64,000 bases of DNA from Occallatibacter savannae (GCF_003131205.1 NZ_QFFY01000001.1:1302001-1366000), one strand, 5' to 3'. Counted from the stretch's first letter, positions 1-9,635 are shown. Numbers and translations are program-made. Notes: generated by a model from the letters alone, not told the origin.

Positions 1-364
1 AATAAGCAGTCTGGTAAGCATGTTTACATCTCCTGCCTGAAACTTTGGTTTTTGGAAGGCCTCCCAACCTTGCATGGGATGGATCCCACTACTCCCAGTT
101 CTCACACCTGGGATCGGATCGATCTGTCACTGCGGCCCGCAACAACAGCCCGGACCAAGTGCAGATCAGATAGGGACTTATTCTACACGCGGCTCCTTCA
201 GTCCGGTCGAGATCTTCGATCTCCATGGGAACGCAGCCGGCCGGGATGCCGGGTATCCAGAGCTATGATGCCGCGAACAGCCCCGGCACCCGCTGTGCAG
301 GATGACCATCTTGATTCCAACCGTGCATCGGTGCGGACCCAAAGTCGGCCCATGGCTCTGCCCT
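1..364. other. Left-edge non-coding stretch
   Basis: No convincing gene. The open frames here are short, arginine/serine-rich and without a ribosome binding site, which is typical of chance frames in GC-rich DNA. No tRNA T-arm motif was found. The stretch lies downstream of the leftward aminopeptidase gene and may hold its 3' end, but no clear hairpin-plus-T-run was seen. Confidence 0.5.
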
Positions 365-2062
365 CTACTGCTTGTTCAATTCCACGTAGTAGTGGTCGAG
401 ATCCGCTTCGAACTCACCTTTGGTTAGAGTCGTCTTCATCGACTGCCATCGGGTAGTCGGACGAATCGTCTGCCAGTCGCCTCTGGTCCCTACCCGCACC
501 GGCATGGCAAAATCCTGCTCTTCCGCATCCCACTTGTACATCACCACTCCCGGCGCCTCCCCGAACAGCACCTCCAGCCGCGGAACTGCTGCCCGACGCA
601 GGTACTGGTTGAAAATTGGCGTCAGGTTCATGCCCGAGTGCTCATTGAAGTACGCGATCACGTCTTCCGTCATGATGTTCTTGTATTTGAACTGCTGATA
701 TACCCCGCGTATCAGCGCCCACCACTTCGCATCATCGTTCACCACGCTGCGAATCGTGTTCAGCATCAGTGCGCCCTTGAAATACTGGTCCTCCGTCGGG
801 TCGGCATTCACTCCCCTCTCCCCCACAATCGGCCGCAGATTGTGAACCTTCGGCCGATACCCGCTCAAGTACTTCAGCGCATCTTCTTTACCCCACCGAT
901 ACTCGACATACAGGCTTTCCAGATACGTCGTCCAGCCCTCGTGAATCCACATGTCCGCGTGATCAGCCGCGCTCACGGCATTGCCAAACCACTCGTGCCC
1001 GCTCTCGTGAATGATGATGAAATCAAATCGCGGACTGATCCCCACCCCGGTCCAGTCCCGCCCCATATATCCGTTCTTGAAAAGATTGCCGTACGTCACC
1101 GCGCTCTGGTGCTCCATTCCTGAGTAAGGCGCCTCCACCAGCTTGTACCCATCCTTCGCAAACGGATAAGGCCCGAAATAATGCTGGTAGGCCTCGATCA
1201 TTCCCTTCGCCTGCGCAAACTGCGGCTTCGACCGCTCCAGATCCTCCGGCAACACGTAAAAGTCCAGCGGCAGCTCGCCAAGCTTCTCCGAATAGTGCTC
1301 ATACTTGCCGATGTTGAGCGACACGTCGTAGTTATTGATCGGATAGCTCACGTGCCAGTCCCAGCGCGTGTAGCCGTCGCCCAGGTCGGTCTTCCCTGCG
1401 AAGTGCCCGTTCGAGATATCCGTCAGACCATTCGGGATCGCAACGCTGATATCCATGCTCTCCACTTCATCCCGCCACTGATCCTTGTTCGGCCACCAGA
1501 TGCTCGCACCGGTCTCCTCGCATGCCGTGTTGATCCAAGTCCGCCCCGCCGGATCCTTCTTGAACGTAATTCCGCCGAACCGCCCCGTCTCCCTCGGATG
1601 ACCCGAATAGTAGAAGTCAATCGCATACACCTGGCCCGCCCGCAGCGTCCGCGGAAAATCGACGAACACCGCTCCGGTGTCCCGCTCAAACTTCAGCGGC
1701 TCTTCCCCGAGCAGAATTTTGTCGATCCTCAGCGCTTCATCCAGATCGAGTTGAATGCGCGTTCCATCCTGCAGCATCCGAAACCGGATCGTATTCTTGC
1801 CCGAGATACTCCTCTCGTCAGGATCGACCCTGATGTCCAGGTGGTAGTACAGCAGATCGTTGTTTGCGCGATACGGCCCATAGCTCCCGCGCAGCATGTC
1901 AAAACGCGTCGGCACAGCTGCGCCCGCATCGTTCGCTCTGATATGCGCCTTCGCCTCTTCGTCCGATTTCTTTTGTGTGGATTGTTGCCCGGCCGATGTC
2001 TGGGACCAGAGAATCGCGCATGCCAGGCTCATATGCAATGCAAAACGAAGTACAAGGCGCAT
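365..2062 (-). CDS. Exported M1 family metallo-aminopeptidase
   Basis: This 565-residue protein is a zinc-dependent aminopeptidase of the M1 (gluzincin) family, expected to remove N-terminal residues from peptides outside the cytoplasm. A hydrophobic N-terminus ending near SAGQQS (about residues 1-26) looks like a signal peptide. The beta-rich N-terminal domain runs to about residue 250. The substrate-binding motif GMEHQ is at 315-319 (family form GxMEN). The zinc site HESGH is at 352-356, with the third ligand Glu375 exactly in the HExxH-x18-E spacing. The protein is shorter than PepN-type enzymes and resembles the compact bacterial M1 group with no C-terminal helical domain. The ATG start is followed at once by the signal sequence. 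It is divergent from the alanyl-tRNA editing gene, with a 97-base gap that must hold both promoters. Substrate specificity cannot be read from sequence. Confidence 0.93.
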   Translation of the reverse strand: MRLVLRFALHMSLACAILWSQTSAGQQSTQKKSDEEAKAHIRANDAGAAVPTRFDMLRGSYGPYRANNDLLYYHLDIRVDPDERSISGKNTIRFRMLQDGTRIQLDLDEALRIDKILLGEEPLKFERDTGAVFVDFPRTLRAGQVYAIDFYYSGHPRETGRFGGITFKKDPAGRTWINTACEETGASIWWPNKDQWRDEVESMDISVAIPNGLTDISNGHFAGKTDLGDGYTRWDWHVSYPINNYDVSLNIGKYEHYSEKLGELPLDFYVLPEDLERSKPQFAQAKGMIEAYQHYFGPYPFAKDGYKLVEAPYSGMEHQSAVTYGNLFKNGYMGRDWTGVGISPRFDFIIIHESGHEWFGNAVSAADHADMWIHEGWTTYLESLYVEYRWGKEDALKYLSGYRPKVHNLRPIVGERGVNADPTEDQYFKGALMLNTIRSVVNDDAKWWALIRGVYQQFKYKNIMTEDVIAYFNEHSGMNLTPIFNQYLRRAAVPRLEVLFGEAPGVVMYKWDAEEQDFAMPVRVGTRGDWQTIRPTTRWQSMKTTLTKGEFEADLDHYYVELNKQ

Positions 2063-2159
2063 GCCGGTATCCTAGCCTACCAACTTACCTGAGCCGCGCC
2101 CCACACCTTCATCGAACTAAACTGGTGTTCGATCGCCCGTTGCATCTCGGAGAACAACA

Positions 2160-3430
2160 GTGTCTGATCTTGACCGTCTCTACTACTCGGATCCATTCCT
2201 GCAGAGCTTCACTGCGTCTGTCACCGCTCTCCGGGAACTCCCACAAGCCGGGTCCAACCCCGTTTGGCAGGTCGCCCTCGATCGCTCCGCTTTCTACCCC
2301 ACGAGCGGTGGCCAGCCCTTCGACACGGGCACGCTTACCGCCACCTTCTCAACCGGGGCAATACACGAAATCCCGGTCGAGCAGGTTGAAGAAGACGAGT
2401 CCGGCGCTGTCTGGCACTTCATCAACGAGCCGCTCGCAACGCAAACTCCAATCAAAGGCCACATCGACTGGACGCGCCGCTTCGACCACATGCAGCAGCA
2501 CACCGGCCAGCATCTGCTCTCCGCCGTCTTCGTACGCGAACTCCACGCCCCACCGTCTCCTTCCATCTCGGCGCCGACACATCCACCATCGACCTCGCCA
2601 TCCCCTCCATCGCGCACCACTCCCTCGAACGCGTCGAACGTATTGCCAACGAGATCATCGGCGAAGATCGCCCGGTCACCATTTCCTATGCATCCCGCCA
2701 GGAAGCCGAAGCCATGCTCGCTTCCGGCGAACTCCGCAAGCTGCCCGACCGCGAAGGAGCCATCCGCGTCATCGACATCGCCGATCTTGATCGCAACGCA
2801 TGCGGAGGAACTCACGTCCGCGCCACCGGCCAGATCGGTGGCCTTCTTATCCGCCGCACCGAAAAGGTCAGCCGCGGCCTGCGCATCGAGTTCGTCTGCG
2901 GTCTCCGCGCCGTTCGTGCCGCTCGCGCCGACTCCGCAATTCTTACCGAGACCGCAGGCCTGCTCTCCTCCGGCGCTCCCGATCTGCCCAGCCTCGTCAA
3001 ACAAATGCTCGCCGACAGCAAGGCCGCTGCAAAAGAACGCCAGAGACTTCGCGAAGAACTCGCTGCCTACCAGGCCGCCGAAGTCGTGAAAGATGCCATG
3101 TTCGAAAACGGCCTGCGCCTCATCATTCGCGGCTGGAAAGACCGTGATCGCGATTTCGTCAAGCTTCTCGCATCCCGCGCTGCCGCCTCCGCGCCCTCGA
3201 CAGCCGTCTTCTTCCGCGCCGAAGACACCGAACCCATCCGCGTCTTTCTCGCCCGCAGCCCTGATCTGAAATTCAATTGCGGCTTGATCCTCAAGGAAGC
3301 GCTCGCCGCTCTCGGCCTTCGCGGCGGAGGCTCACCCGATCTCGCCCAGGGCGAAGTTCCCGCAGTAAGCGAGTCCGCCCTGCGCACCGCCGTCCTGGAC
3401 GCGATTCATCGCTCGCTCGCAGCAAAATAA
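2160..3430 (+). pseudogene. Alanyl-tRNA editing protein (AlaX/DHHA1 type), frameshifted
   Basis: This gene encodes a trans-editing protein related to the editing half of alanyl-tRNA synthetase, which hydrolyses mischarged Ser- or Gly-tRNA(Ala). The first frame starts with GTG at 2160 and carries the zinc-site motif HMQQHTGQH. At about 2547-2551, in a run of four C, the homology moves to another frame, which continues with DTSTIDLAIPSI, then CGGTHVRATGQIG (second half of the zinc site), then a DHHA1-like C-terminus ending at 3430. Adding one C gives a continuous product of about 423 residues, the normal size for the two-domain AlaX class. Either the gene is broken, or one base is missing from the sequence; intact motifs on both sides favour a very recent event or an error. 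It converges on the histidine kinase gene with only one base between the stop codons. Confidence 0.85.
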
Positions 3431-3431
3431 A

Positions 3432-4790
3432 TTACCCAACCGGAAACCGCATCTCGATCGTCAATCCACCGCCTGCGCGATTCGAAGCCCTCACATCTCC
3501 CTTGTGCAGCTTCAGCGACCGCTCCGCAATCGCCAGCCCCACGCCGAACCCGCCCTTCTGCTGCGGGCTCCGCGCCTGGTCGACCTTGTAGAACGGCCTG
3601 AAGATCGACTCGATCTCCGGCTCTGGAATTCCCGGCCCGTGATCACTCACCTGCACACTCGCCAGCTTGCGCGATCCATCCTGAACCGCTGCCGTCCGAA
3701 TTTCAACAGCAGTTCCCTCTTGGGTAAATCGAATCGCGTTGCGAACCACGTTCTCCACCGCGCGATAGATCAGTTCCCTGCGCCCCACAATCTCCAGTTC
3801 TTCTCCGCGCTCAAGAGTTACCGAGCAGTTCCTCTGGTGAGCCTCGTAATTCGCATCCGCGACAATCTCCTCCACCAGGCCGTTCAGCGCGATACGCTCG
3901 AATCCGACCTCCTCTTCGTTTGCCTCCAGCGACGACAAGGTCAGCAGCTGCCCGATCAGCTGATTCAGTCGTTCTGTCTCTCTCTGGATCCGATCCAGAT
4001 GCGTCGTCATCGTCGAATCCGCATCATCGCGCGCCAGCTCTAGCGCCACACTCGCCCGCGCCAGTGGCGACCTCAGCTCATGCGAAACATCGCGCAGCAG
4101 CATCTTCTGTGCGTTCACCAGCGATTCCAGCCGCTCCGCCATGTGATTGAAGTCGTGCGCCAGTGCATCGAACTCATCCGCATGAAGTGCAGAAGCCTTG
4201 CGGCTCTCCTTCGCGCGCGCACTCAACCGCCCGCTCGCGAGCTGCCGCGCCGCCTCGCGCAGATTCACGAGCGGCCGCGTGAAAATCATTACCAGCACAA
4301 ACGTCGTCAGCCCGCCCACCGCCACTGCCACCAGCAACTGCGGAAACGCGAAGTGCGCCAGGTCCCCGTACCACGTGTGCCGCTCGCGATGAACAGAAAC
4401 CAGAAACCGAAACTGCTGCCCCTTCGCCGACACCACCGGCAGCGTCCACACCGTGTCCTGTCCCAGCTGTCTTCCATAGATCTCCGTGGTCGAAGGCACC
4501 TGGTCGCGAACGGAAAGCGACCCATCGCCGCACACGGTACTCCCATTTGCATCCACCAGCGCGAAAGATCCCCTGTGCTGCTGTACAAACGAGTCGAAGC
4601 CCACACATCCATTCCCATCGAATGCGTGCACCGCCTCTGCGGCCTCAGCACGCAAGCTCGAAAATGCCGGATCGAGCATCGACGCCGGCCGCGGAAACCG
4701 CCGCGCGAGAATCAGCGCCGTCGTAATGATGAAGATCAGCGTCTGCGCAATCCAGAAGATGATGAATATCTTGAAGAACAGGCTGCGCAT
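3432..4790 (-). CDS. HAMP-containing sensor histidine kinase, CpxA-like
   Basis: A 452-residue membrane histidine kinase, the sensor partner of the response regulator encoded just upstream. Transmembrane helix 1 is at about residues 7-29, then a periplasmic sensor loop of about 115 residues, then helix 2 at about 150-172. A HAMP linker follows (about 172-225). The dimerisation/phosphoacceptor box is RDVSHELRSPLARA with His237. The ATP-binding domain has the N box around Asn347/Asn351 and a G box DHGPGIP at 383-389, followed by GGFGVGLAIAERS. The topology (two helices around one loop) and the H-box wording resemble CpxA/EnvZ kinases. The ATG lies 3 bases after the regulator's stop codon, so the pair is one operon. 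The signal sensed is unknown; the divergent TonB receptor and the CpxR-like boxes suggest a cell-envelope function. Confidence 0.93.
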   Translation of the reverse strand: MRSLFFKIFIIFWIAQTLIFIITTALILARRFPRPASMLDPAFSSLRAEAAEAVHAFDGNGCVGFDSFVQQHRGSFALVDANGSTVCGDGSLSVRDQVPSTTEIYGRQLGQDTVWTLPVVSAKGQQFRFLVSVHRERHTWYGDLAHFAFPQLLVAVAVGGLTTFVLVMIFTRPLVNLREAARQLASGRLSARAKESRKASALHADEFDALAHDFNHMAERLESLVNAQKMLLRDVSHELRSPLARASVALELARDDADSTMTTHLDRIQRETERLNQLIGQLLTLSSLEANEEEVGFERIALNGLVEEIVADANYEAHQRNCSVTLERGEELEIVGRRELIYRAVENVVRNAIRFTQEGTAVEIRTAAVQDGSRKLASVQVSDHGPGIPEPEIESIFRPFYKVDQARSPQQKGGFGVGLAIAERSLKLHKGDVRASNRAGGGLTIEMRFPVG

Positions 4791-4793
4791 CCC

Positions 4794-5501
4794 TCAGTCC
4801 ACCGCCTCCACGGCGTCGCGATCAAGCACGAGTTGATACCCGACACCCCTGATCGTCTTCACCAGGCTCTCTTCCGCACCCGCGCTGCTCAGCTTCTTTC
4901 GCAACCGGCTCACGTGCATATCGAGGCTTCGATCGAACGGATCGAACGCCCGCCCCAGCACCGCCTGCGAAAGATCCTCACGGCTCACCACCTTGCCCGG
5001 CGACTGCATCAGCGCCTCCAGCAGGCTGAACTCCACGTCCGTCAGATCGACCCGGCTCCCCGCCTTCAGCACCCTTCGCGCCGCCGTATCAAGCTCCAGA
5101 TCTCCAACCCGGAGCACCACTGGTGTCGTCGTTGACGCCGACGTGTTCCGCCGCAGTACCGCCCGCATCCGCGCCAGCAGTTCACGCGGATTGAAAGGCT
5201 TCGGCAGATAATCGTCCGCCCCGATCTCCAGCCCTACAATGCGATCCACGTCTTCGCCGCGCGCCGTAAGCAGAACCACGTTGACCTGCGACTCTGCCCG
5301 AATCCGCTTCAACACCTCGAAGCCGTCCATCCCCGGCAGCATCACATCCAGCAGAATCATCGCCCACGGCCGCTGTTGCGCCGCTCGCAATCCCACGTCT
5401 CCGCGATGCGCAGTCTTCACGCGATACCCGTTCTTGCCCAGGTACTCCGTGAGCATCGAGCAAAGCTCAACATCGTCGTCGATAAGGAGAATGTCTTCCA
5501 C
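4794..5501 (-). CDS. OmpR/CpxR-family response regulator
   Basis: A 235-residue two-component regulator. The receiver domain occupies about residues 1-120, with the acidic pocket DDD at 8-10, phospho-acceptor Asp52 in LLDVMLPGMDG and conserved Lys101 in LPKPFNP. The winged-helix DNA-binding domain (about 135-228) carries the typical OmpR-family text DLTDVEFSLLEAL and SRLRKKL. It is first in the operon with the CpxA-like kinase. The chosen start is GTG at 5501, which puts the first beta strand (EDILLIDDD) right after the start. The upstream gap shared with a divergent TonB receptor holds a ladder of GTAAA-like half-sites, so the regulator probably controls itself and that receptor. The regulator family is certain; the CpxR assignment rests on the kinase topology and the boxes. 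Confidence 0.94.
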   Translation of the reverse strand: MEDILLIDDDVELCSMLTEYLGKNGYRVKTAHRGDVGLRAAQQRPWAMILLDVMLPGMDGFEVLKRIRAESQVNVVLLTARGEDVDRIVGLEIGADDYLPKPFNPRELLARMRAVLRRNTSASTTTPVVLRVGDLELDTAARRVLKAGSRVDLTDVEFSLLEALMQSPGKVVSREDLSQAVLGRAFDPFDRSLDMHVSRLRKKLSSAGAEESLVKTIRGVGYQLVLDRDAVEAVD

Positions 5502-5560
5502 GTCAAACTCTCGCTGCTCAACAGCCTACGCTGGTCCGGCCCCGCAAACACACGAGAAAT

Positions 5561-5606
5561 GTAACAAATCGTCACCTCGCCGTTACAAATCTTTACAGGG
5601 CTTTAC
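5561..5606. promoter_or_regulatory. CpxR-like operator: five half-sites at about 10-bp spacing
   Basis: On the + strand GTAAC (5561), GTCAC (5571), GTTAC (5582), TTTAC (5592) and TTTAC (5602) recur every 10-11 bases. On the - strand the promoter-distal part reads GTAAA-N5-GTAAA-N5-GTAAC, which matches the enterobacterial CpxR consensus GTAAA-N5-GTAAA. The ladder lies between the divergent response regulator and TonB receptor genes, where an autoregulatory site would be expected. Confidence 0.6.
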
Positions 5607-5672
5607 GTATCGTGACGGCGCCCGATCTCCGCTTGAGTTTTTCTGGTATCAGCCCACTTGGAGTGAACCATC

Positions 5673-8543
5673 ATGCTCAAGCGAACGCTCTTCCGATTCA
5701 CCTCGATCGCCGCGCTTCTCATTTCAACTTCATTCGCGATCCCCACTGCGGCACAGACCGCAACCGGCGAGATCCGCGGTGTCGTCACCGATCCCACAGG
5801 TGCAGTCATCAGCGCAGCAAGCGTCGTCCTGGCATCGACCGACGGCGCAACCACCACCACGACTAGTGGCCGCGACGGCGCGTTCCATTTCGCCGCCGTC
5901 AAGCCCGGCACCTACACGCTCGTGATCGAAGCGAAAGGCTTCGCCACCGCCACGCTCGACAGCATCGATGTAGAACCCGGCAAGCTCGTGCAGCAAGCGG
6001 TGAAGATGGAGCTCCCCGTCGAGCAACAGCAGGTCGAAGTCAAGGAAGACACCATCGGCGTAAGCACCAGCGCTGATAACAATGCCAGCGCGATGGTCAT
6101 CAAGGGCAAAGACCTCGATGCCCTCTCCGATGATCCCGACGAGCTGCAGAGCGAACTCACCGCGCTAGCCGGCCCTGCTGCCGGTCCCAGTGGCGCACAG
6201 ATCTACATCGACGGCTTCACCGGCGGCCAGCTTCCTCCCAAGTCATCCATCCGCGAAATCCGCATCAACCAGAACCCCTTCTCCGCCCATTACGACAAGC
6301 TCGGCTACGGCCGCATCGAGATCCTCACCAAGCCCGGCACTGACAAGCTGCACGGCAACTTCATGATCATGGGCAACGACTCGGCATTCAACTCACTCAA
6401 CCCATTCGTCGCCAACGAGCCCTCCTACTACACCACTTTCATGAACGGCAGCATCGGCGGCGCGCTCGGCAAGAAGGCCTCTTGGTTCGGCAGCGTCTTC
6501 AATCGCAACAACGCCTCCAACTCCATCATCAACGCCGAAGTCCTCGACGCCAATTCCAACGTCACCAACTACACCGCCGCAGTCGCAAATCCGCAATCGC
6601 GGCTCGACATCAGCCCTCGTTTCGATTTCCAGCTCAGCGACAAAAACACTCTCACGGTCCGCTACATGTTCGATCGCCAGAAGCAGACCAACAGCGGTGC
6701 ATCGCTCTTCGCACTCCAATCGCAGGCCTACGACGTCTCCAATTACGAGAACAGCCTCCAGATCAGTGACACGCAGGTTCTCAGCTCCAATGCGGTGAAT
6801 GAAACTCGCTTCCAATACATCCGCGCGCACGACAACCAGACCCCGCGCAGCACCGACCCCACCATCACCGTCGCGGGCGCATTCACAGGCGGCGGCAGCA
6901 ACGCCGGCGCGGTACGCGATAACCAGGACCGCTTTGAACTCGAAAACTACACCACCATCGCCAAGGGCCCGCACGCCATCGAGTTCGGCGGCCGTTACCG
7001 CCTCACGCGCGACGCCAACTCCACCACCTCCGGCTTCAACGGAAACTACATCTACTCATCGCTTGCCAACTACGCCGCCAACACACCATCTGAGTACGAC
7101 GTCACCGTCGGCAACGCAAACACCTCCGTCTCCGTCTTCGACGCCGGCCTTTTCTACCAGGATGATTGGAAGCTCCGCCCCAATCTCACATTCAGCTACG
7201 GCCTCCGCTACGAAGCGCAGAATCAGATCAGCGACCAGAACGACTGGGCTCCGCGCATCGGCATCGCCTGGGCTCCGAAACACGGCTCCGGTCCTGCCAA
7301 AACAGTGATCCGCGCTGGTTACGGCTGGTTCTTCGATCGCTTCAACTCCAGCAACGTCCTCACTGCGGCCCGCCAGAACGGAGTCAACCAGCAACAGTAC
7401 GTCGTCAAGAATCCGGCTTTCTATCAGAACGCTCCATCAGCCGCCGAACTCGCATCGCTCAGCACCGTCGCCCCCACCATCTACCAGCTCGCTCCCAACC
7501 TCCGCTCCGGCCTCAACATGCAGACCGCGATAGGGGTCGAGCATCAGTGGGGCAAGATCGCAACCACCTCCTTCACCTACGTCAACTCGCGCGGCATTCA
7601 TCAGTTCTTCACTGACAACGTGAACGCCTGGCTTCCCGGCACCTACGACGCTGCAACCAACACCGGCATCCGCCCCAACGGCGTCAATGAGAACATCTAC
7701 CAATTCCAGTCCGGCGGCATCTACAACCAGAATCAGCTCATGGTCAATTACTCCGTTCGTGCCAAGCGCGTCTCGCTCTTCGGCTTCTACATGCTCGGCC
7801 TCGCCAAGGCCGACACCTCAGGCGCGAACTACTTCCCCTCCAATCAGTTCAACCCCGGAGCCGACTACGGCCGCGCCAGCTTCGACGTCCGCAACCGTTT
7901 CCTGCTCGGCGGCAATCTGCAAGGCCCGTACGGCTTTTCTTTCAGCCCCATGCTCGTCGCCAACTCCGGTTCTCCGTTCAACATCGTCACTGGCCAGGAC
8001 CTCAACGGCGACAACCAGTTCAACGATCGCCCCGCATTCGCCACGTCGGCCAGCACCGACGTTCTGCAAACCAGCTACGGCACCTTCGATCTCAACCCCG
8101 CCGCCGACGCCGCTCGCATTCCTTACAACTACGGCACCGGCCCCGGTCAATTCAGCATGAACGCCCGCATCAGCAAATCCTTCGGCATCGGCCCCAAGGT
8201 TGAAGGTGGCTCCCGAATGAATGGCGGCTTCGGCGGCCCCGGCGGAGGCCCACCTCCGGGTGGCGGCCCCGGTGGCCCCGGCGCGATGGGCGGCGGTCTC
8301 GGCCCGCGCGGCCTCAGTGGCAGCGGAGGCCCGCCCCGCATGGATCAGCAGGCTGTTCCTCGCAAGTACTCGCTCACCTTTGCAGCCATGGCCCACAACA
8401 TCTTCAACAACGTAAATCTTGCTCAGCCCGTCGGCGTTCTGCAGTCCCCGCTCTTCGGCAAGTCCAACTCGCTCGCGGGAGGCTTCTTCTCAAACCCGGC
8501 CTCAAACCGCAGCGTCGATCTGCAACTTACCTTCAACTTCTAG
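5673..8543 (+). CDS. Oar-like TonB-dependent receptor with Gly/Pro-rich insert
   Basis: A 956-residue outer-membrane receptor of the acidobacterial Oar-like class. A signal peptide (residues 1 to about 28, ending FAIPTAAQ) precedes a carboxypeptidase-regulatory-like beta-sandwich (about 28-110: GEIRGVVTDPTGAVISAA). A plug domain follows, and then a beta-barrel with repeated aromatic-ended strands. The protein ends in aromatic text (LQLTFNF), as outer-membrane proteins usually do. An unusual Gly/Pro-rich stretch encoded at about 8215-8340 interrupts the last part of the barrel. No TonB box was confidently identified. The ATG at 5673 has GGAGTG upstream. It diverges from the CpxAR-like operon, and the shared operator suggests control by that system. 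The ligand is unknown; receptors of this class have been proposed to take up large substrates, which is not shown here. Confidence 0.88.
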   Translation: MLKRTLFRFTSIAALLISTSFAIPTAAQTATGEIRGVVTDPTGAVISAASVVLASTDGATTTTTSGRDGAFHFAAVKPGTYTLVIEAKGFATATLDSIDVEPGKLVQQAVKMELPVEQQQVEVKEDTIGVSTSADNNASAMVIKGKDLDALSDDPDELQSELTALAGPAAGPSGAQIYIDGFTGGQLPPKSSIREIRINQNPFSAHYDKLGYGRIEILTKPGTDKLHGNFMIMGNDSAFNSLNPFVANEPSYYTTFMNGSIGGALGKKASWFGSVFNRNNASNSIINAEVLDANSNVTNYTAAVANPQSRLDISPRFDFQLSDKNTLTVRYMFDRQKQTNSGASLFALQSQAYDVSNYENSLQISDTQVLSSNAVNETRFQYIRAHDNQTPRSTDPTITVAGAFTGGGSNAGAVRDNQDRFELENYTTIAKGPHAIEFGGRYRLTRDANSTTSGFNGNYIYSSLANYAANTPSEYDVTVGNANTSVSVFDAGLFYQDDWKLRPNLTFSYGLRYEAQNQISDQNDWAPRIGIAWAPKHGSGPAKTVIRAGYGWFFDRFNSSNVLTAARQNGVNQQQYVVKNPAFYQNAPSAAELASLSTVAPTIYQLAPNLRSGLNMQTAIGVEHQWGKIATTSFTYVNSRGIHQFFTDNVNAWLPGTYDAATNTGIRPNGVNENIYQFQSGGIYNQNQLMVNYSVRAKRVSLFGFYMLGLAKADTSGANYFPSNQFNPGADYGRASFDVRNRFLLGGNLQGPYGFSFSPMLVANSGSPFNIVTGQDLNGDNQFNDRPAFATSASTDVLQTSYGTFDLNPAADAARIPYNYGTGPGQFSMNARISKSFGIGPKVEGGSRMNGGFGGPGGGPPPGGGPGGPGAMGGGLGPRGLSGSGGPPRMDQQAVPRKYSLTFAAMAHNIFNNVNLAQPVGVLQSPLFGKSNSLAGGFFSNPASNRSVDLQLTFNF

Positions 8544-8569
8544 ATACACTCATACCCTTCACCGATGCT

Positions 8570-8598
8570 GAACGGCGAGCCTCCCAGGCCCGCCGTTC
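8570..8598 (+). terminator. Probable rho-independent terminator after the first TonB receptor
   Basis: Arms GAACGGCG and CGCCGTTC (8 bp) enclose a second small stem GCCT-CCC-AGGC. The sequence after it (TCATTT) is only moderately T-rich. It lies 27 bases past the receptor stop codon. Confidence 0.6.
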
Positions 8599-8851
8599 TC
8601 ATTTGGGCCGCCGCAGAGTTCTTGACGTAAGTAGCTCATCCCGCATCTTCTTCTCACTTCGCCATCTCCACAGGAATCGTTCCCGCCATCGGCAACTCAA
8701 TCCGCACTCTCCGCCATCCTTAGGGTGTGCTGTTGCGAACCCTCAAAGCAGATCCGTAATTCAGGACCTCAATCCTGCACTCCGCACTTAAAACTCCTAC
8801 TCACACGAGAACGCGCGATCAATCACGCGCCATCAATCAAAGGAGCGATTC
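8599..8851. other. Intergenic region before the SRPBCC gene
   Basis: No gene with a ribosome binding site was seen, and no clear -35/-10 pair. The stretch most likely holds the promoter and leader for the gene at 8852, which has an AAAGGAG ribosome binding site. Confidence 0.4.
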
Positions 8852-9604
8852 ATGAACCCCTACAACTCGCAAATCTCGGGAGACAAAGGCCCGCAGGATT
8901 TCCTCGGCTCCAAAGGCATCCTGATCGGCGCCGCCGCATTGCTCGCCTACGGCATCACACGCAGATCGAAGACGAGCCTTGCGCTCGCCACCGCTGGCGG
9001 GCTACTTGCAGCCACCTCGCTACGCTCGAACGGCAATTCACAAGCTGCTCACACGCGCGCCACTTTCCTCGTCAACACCTCACCCGAAAAGGCCTACGCA
9101 CTCTGGCGCGACTTCTCCAATCTCGCCCGTTTCATGCGCCATGTGAAGTCCGTCGAAGTCCTCGATGACACCCATTCCGAGTGGGTCGTCCGCGGCCCAA
9201 TGGACAAAGAAATCCGCTGGTATGCGGAAATCACCGAAGACGTAAAGAACGAACGCATCTCCTGGCGCTCGCGCCCTGACTCGCTCGTCCAGACCAGCGG
9301 CTCCGTCGAGTTCCGCCCTCATCGCGCCGGTCGCGGAACCTACGTCTCTGCCACCGTCCGCTACACGCCCGGCGGCACGCTTTCCAAGACAATCGCTACT
9401 CTTCTCGGCAAGCACCCGCAGTTCATGGTTCGCGAAGACGTGCGCCGCTTCAAGGCGCTGCTCGAAGCAGGCGAAACTCCGACCACCATCGGCCAATCCC
9501 ACGGTCCGCGCGGTGTGCACGGCTCCGTCGAGCAGGTGCTCTTCCGCGAGACCGGAAACCTCGCCGACCCGCAAGCCGCGCAAGCCTACAGCAAGACTGC
9601 CTGA
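8852..9604 (+). CDS. Membrane-anchored SRPBCC/START-like (cyclase/dehydrase) protein
   Basis: A 250-residue protein. Residues about 25-60 are hydrophobic and glycine/alanine rich ([14 protein letters not shown] and [14 protein letters not shown]), probably two short membrane helices. Residues about 68-205 form an SRPBCC helix-grip domain: it opens [26 protein letters not shown], continues [18 protein letters not shown], and ends with a helix of the type [16 protein letters not shown]. Proteins of this family bind hydrophobic ligands; bacterial members with this layout (cyclase/dehydrase or coenzyme Q-binding type) are usually of unknown role. The gene has an AAAGGAG site 6 bases before ATG. 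The zinc alcohol dehydrogenase gene begins 31 bases after its stop codon, so the two are likely co-transcribed. A shared stress or detoxification role is only a guess. Confidence 0.82.
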   Translation: MNPYNSQISGDKGPQDFLGSKGILIGAAALLAYGITRRSKTSLALATAGGLLAATSLRSNGNSQAAHTRATFLVNTSPEKAYALWRDFSNLARFMRHVKSVEVLDDTHSEWVVRGPMDKEIRWYAEITEDVKNERISWRSRPDSLVQTSGSVEFRPHRAGRGTYVSATVRYTPGGTLSKTIATLLGKHPQFMVREDVRRFKALLEAGETPTTIGQSHGPRGVHGSVEQVLFRETGNLADPQAAQAYSKTA

Positions 9605-9635
9605 ACGAACGAGCCACCTAAAAAGGAGATTAGAT

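Noticed and set aside
52-456. Rightward gene at the left edge
   Set aside because: The frame is arginine/serine-rich without a ribosome binding site and overlaps the M1 aminopeptidase gene on the other strand.
4080-5135. 351-residue rightward open frame
   Set aside because: It lies opposite the kinase and response regulator genes and has a His/Arg-rich composition typical of a shadow frame.
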